Source of the DNA: Planctomycetales bacterium
Lineage (GTDB): Bacteria > Planctomycetota > Phycisphaerae > SM23-33
Assembly: GCA_030642005.1 (NCBI GenBank)
Contig: DAOWOP010000138.1
Coordinates: forward strand, 1 to 7,318
DNA length: 7,318 bases
Reading direction: 5' to 3'
Shown one piece after another: positions 5,244-7,318 of the stretch. Below the pieces are notes generated by a model that saw nothing but the letters and a program-made list of their open reading frames with translations, was not told the DNA's origin and ran no database searches. The position numbers were made by a program, and so were the translations under genes. Position 1 is the first letter of the stretch; the number at the start of each line of letters is the position of its first letter.

Positions 5244-6026
5244 ATGAAACTCATCGACACACATTGCCATCTGACCGACGACCGGCTGAAGCCGGGGTTG
5301 GAGGGCGTTCTGTCGCGGGCAGGTGAGGCTGGGGGCGTCGCGTTTATTTGCGCCACCGCCCACATCGCCGACAGCGCCGAAGCCGCCGAGATTGCCGGGC
5401 GACACAAACAGGTCTGGTGCACCGCCGGCGTTCATCCGCATGACGCCAAAAACGTCGGCAAAGATTACCTCGAACGCCTGAAGGAATTGGCAGCCAACTC
5501 GAAAAACGTCGCCATCGGCGAGATTGGGCTGGATTATCACTACGATTTTTCTCCGCGCGACGTTCAGCGGCGCATCTTCGCCGAGCAACTCGCCCTGGCG
5601 GCCCGGCTGGGAAAACCCGTCGCCGTCCACACGCGAGAGGCCTTCGACGACACGCTGGCCGTTATTTCCGAATCAGGCATAGCGGGCGGGCAGATACTCT
5701 TTCACAGTTTCACCGGAGGCCCGGACGAGATCCGCCGGGTGCTCAACATCGGCGCTTTCGTCAGTTACAGCGGAATCGCCACATTCAACAGCGCCGCCGA
5801 CATCCGCGCCGGAGCCGCCCTCGTGCCCGACGACCGCGTCCTCATCGAAACCGACGCGCCCTACCTGTCCCCCGAACCGGTCCGAAAAATGAAAATCAAC
5901 GAACCGGCCAACGTTATCCACGTCGCAGAATGTTTAGCAGTCGTCCGAAGGACGACCCCAAAAACCTTCGCCGAACAGACCACCGCCAACGCTGTTAGAT
6001 TCTTCGCCCTCGACACGGAGGCATAG
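5244..6026 (+). CDS. tatD: TatD-family metal-dependent deoxyribonuclease
   Basis: TatD enzymes are cytoplasmic TIM-barrel metallohydrolases of the amidohydrolase superfamily with DNase (3'-5' exonuclease) activity, linked to DNA repair and degradation. The 260-aa length is standard. The metal ligands are visible: H7 and H9 in DTHCHL, E93 in GEIGLDYH, H129 in VHTREA, H154 in HSFTGG and D204 in ETDAPYL. The ATG at 5244 is chosen because the family begins almost directly before DTHCHL. The open frame extends far upstream, but only as antisense of the serpin gene. No Shine-Dalgarno sequence is properly spaced; AGAGG at 5218-5222 is 21 nt away, so initiation may be weak. The moxR-like gene follows 19 nt later and is probably co-transcribed. 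Assignment to TatD rather than the paralogues YcfH or YjjV is not resolved. Confidence 0.93.
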   Translation: MKLIDTHCHLTDDRLKPGLEGVLSRAGEAGGVAFICATAHIADSAEAAEIAGRHKQVWCTAGVHPHDAKNVGKDYLERLKELAANSKNVAIGEIGLDYHYDFSPRDVQRRIFAEQLALAARLGKPVAVHTREAFDDTLAVISESGIAGGQILFHSFTGGPDEIRRVLNIGAFVSYSGIATFNSAADIRAGAALVPDDRVLIETDAPYLSPEPVRKMKINEPANVIHVAECLAVVRRTTPKTFAEQTTANAVRFFALDTEA

Positions 6027-6045
6027 GAGCGTTTATCATTCGCCT

Positions 6046-7050
6046 ATGTCCGAACCTGAAAATACCGAGACTTTCGAGCAGGTGGCCGAAGCATTCCAAG
6101 CCGATTATGCGAGAATTACCGAGCAGGTCGGGCGGGTAATCGTAGGCATGGGCGAGGTTGTCGATGAGGTAATGGCCTGCCTGCTGACCGGCGGGCACGC
6201 GCTGCTGGAGGGTGTGCCGGGGCTGGGAAAGACGCTGCTGGTCCGCACGCTGGCTGAAGCGCTGGACCTTTCCTTCAGCCGGATTCAGTTCACGCCCGAC
6301 CTGATGCCCACCGACATTATCGGGACCAACATCGTCGAGACGGACGAGACCGGTTCCAAGGGCTTCCACTTTCAGCGCGGGCCTATCTTCGGCAACATCA
6401 TCCTGACCGATGAGATTAACCGGGCGACGCCCAAGACCCAGTCGGCGGTGCTTGAGGCGATGCAGGAGCAGACCGTTACCGTCGCCCGCCGGCGGCATCG
6501 CCTGCCTTCGCCGTTCCTGGTCCTGGCTACGCAGAACCCGCTGGAGATGGAAGGCACTTACCCCCTGCCTGAGGCTCAACTGGACCGCTTCATGTTCAAG
6601 ATCAGCGTCCGCTCACCGAAACTGGACGAACTGACGGCCATTTTCGATCGGACCACCGGCGCTGATATCCCGTCGGCCGAAAGGGTCGTTACCGGCAAGC
6701 GGGTGGATGAGATGCGTCAGGCCGTCCGCCAGGTGGTGGTGGCTTCGCACGTGAAGGATTACATCGGGCGGCTTGTGCTGGCGACGCACCCGGGCAGCGA
6801 ATACGCGCCCGAAACGACCAATAAGTACGTCCGCTACGGCTCCAGCCCGCGCGGCGGGCAGGCGATTATCCTGGCAGCCAAGGTCTTGGCCCTCCGCGCC
6901 GGCCGGGCCAACATCGCCTTCGAGGACGTCGGAAAAGTCATACATCCATCCCTCCGCCACCGCCTGATCCTCTCATTCGAAGGTCAGGCTGAAGGCGTCG
7001 AACCCGACGAGATTATCGACCAGGTCATCCAAACCGTTCCGCAAACCTAA
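6046..7050 (+). CDS. moxR: MoxR-family AAA+ ATPase
   Basis: MoxR ATPases are cytoplasmic AAA+ chaperone-like proteins, often acting with VWA-domain partners in complex assembly or stress responses. This 334-aa protein has Walker A GVPGLGKT (56-63), Walker B IILTDEIN (118-125, D122 and E123), sensor 1 in ATQNP (N164), the MoxR hallmark EMEGTYPLPEAQLDRF (167-182), with R181 as candidate arginine finger, and sensor 2 SPRGG (R269). The C-terminal lid ends in EGVEPDEII, typical of the family. The ATG at 6046 follows the tatD stop by 19 nt; GGAG at 6026-6029 overlaps that stop but is 16 nt from the ATG. The family's usual downstream partners (DUF58, VWA or transglutaminase genes) are absent, because the next gene is convergent. 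Its client is therefore unknown. Confidence 0.94.
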   Translation: MSEPENTETFEQVAEAFQADYARITEQVGRVIVGMGEVVDEVMACLLTGGHALLEGVPGLGKTLLVRTLAEALDLSFSRIQFTPDLMPTDIIGTNIVETDETGSKGFHFQRGPIFGNIILTDEINRATPKTQSAVLEAMQEQTVTVARRRHRLPSPFLVLATQNPLEMEGTYPLPEAQLDRFMFKISVRSPKLDELTAIFDRTTGADIPSAERVVTGKRVDEMRQAVRQVVVASHVKDYIGRLVLATHPGSEYAPETTNKYVRYGSSPRGGQAIILAAKVLALRAGRANIAFEDVGKVIHPSLRHRLILSFEGQAEGVEPDEIIDQVIQTVPQT

Positions 7051-7051
7051 A

Positions 7052-7144
7052 CAATTTCCAATTGCCAATTTTCAATTTCCAATTGAACAGATGACTCGTT
7101 GAACGTTATTCCAATTGGAAATCGGAAATTGAAAATTGGAAATT
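7052..7144. repeat. Inverted arrays of degenerate heptamers between convergent genes
   Basis: The left arm is five contiguous 7-mers (7052-7086): CAATTTC, CAATTGC, CAATTTT, CAATTTC, CAATTGA. The right arm is four 7-mers of the opposite sense (7117-7144): GGAAATC, GGAAATT, GAAAATT, GGAAATT. The best register (7060-7084 with the right arm) gives a stem of about 25 bp with three mismatches; an uninterrupted core of 16 bp lies within it. It starts right after the moxR stop and ends four bases before the stop codon of the right-edge gene, so it fills the convergent spacer and could act as a bidirectional terminator. Confidence 0.88.
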
Positions 7145-7148
7145 CAGA

Positions 7149-7318
7149 TCAATTCAGAATCGCGCGTAACACGAGGAAATACCCTACCGCCAATATGCCC
7201 GCCAGAATGATTGGAGGAATAATTATCCGATAGACCGGCCCGAAGCCCGTCTTGAAGTGGCGATTGCTCAGGATTAAGCACAGGTGCATGGGGCTTAGCA
7301 TCTGTCCCATATGCCCGA
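7149..7318 (-). CDS. C-terminal end of a membrane protein resembling the DUF401 family (partial)
   Basis: On the minus strand an open frame enters from the right edge and ends at TGA (7151-7149), giving 55 residues. It starts GHMGQMLSPMHLCLILSNRH, followed by FKTGFGPVYR, then a hydrophobic stretch of about 20 residues (roughly 31-50, a transmembrane helix) and a short RAILN tail. The G-x-x-G-x-MLSP-x-HLCLIL block resembles, from memory, the C-terminal region of DUF401 integral membrane proteins, which are transporter-like. The rest of the gene is outside the window. The reading frame is supported by its membrane-protein character and by the adjacent convergent spacer. Coding call fairly firm; family call moderate. 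Confidence 0.65.
   Translation of the reverse strand, partial: GHMGQMLSPMHLCLILSNRHFKTGFGPVYRIIIPPIILAGILAVGYFLVLRAILN

Noticed and set aside
6613..6960. Minus-strand open frames within the MoxR gene
   Set aside because: They are antisense to conserved AAA+ motifs and have no coding features of their own.

Overview
The window looks like a chromosomal segment of a Gram-negative bacterium with moderately GC-rich genes and AT-rich, repeat-laden spacers. The gene order rpsP-trmD-rplS-yraN without rimM, a secreted serpin, a MoxR ATPase and the dense intergenic palindromes would fit Planctomycetota (perhaps a Phycisphaerae-like lineage). That placement is inference from content and style; no rRNA or other taxonomic marker is present.

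Layout from left to right: (1) 1-503 is gene-free apart from a probable minus-strand gene start at the extreme left edge. (2) 504-1274 encodes an AraC-type regulator. (3) A paired-hairpin repeat and a strong sigma70-like promoter precede a translation/ribosome cluster on the plus strand: rpsP (bS16), trmD (tRNA m1G37 methyltransferase), rplS (bL19) and yraN (UPF0102). rimM, which usually lies between rpsP and trmD, is missing; its place holds two inverted copies of a REP-like hairpin. (4) A serpin with a signal peptide lies on the minus strand, convergent with yraN and divergent from the next pair. (5) tatD (metal-dependent DNase) and a MoxR-type AAA+ ATPase form a short plus-strand pair. (6) The right edge holds the C-terminal end of a minus-strand membrane protein resembling the DUF401 family.

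How the parts relate: bS16 and bL19 are structural ribosomal proteins, and TrmD methylates tRNA to maintain the reading frame, so the cluster is a growth-linked housekeeping operon. The serpin is independent of it and probably protects the cell from external trypsin-like proteases. TatD and MoxR are probably co-transcribed, but no functional link between them is visible.

The most unusual signal is in the spacers. Three of them (trmD/rplS, yraN/serpin, moxR/DUF401) carry inverted arrays of degenerate 7-bp words, and the spacer before the araC-type gene carries a weaker example. The word differs in each spacer, but the 7-bp period and inverted layout recur. Two further spacers carry paired REP-like hairpins, also in inverted orientation; one pair shows compensatory base changes. 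No new multi-gene system was found among the coding genes.
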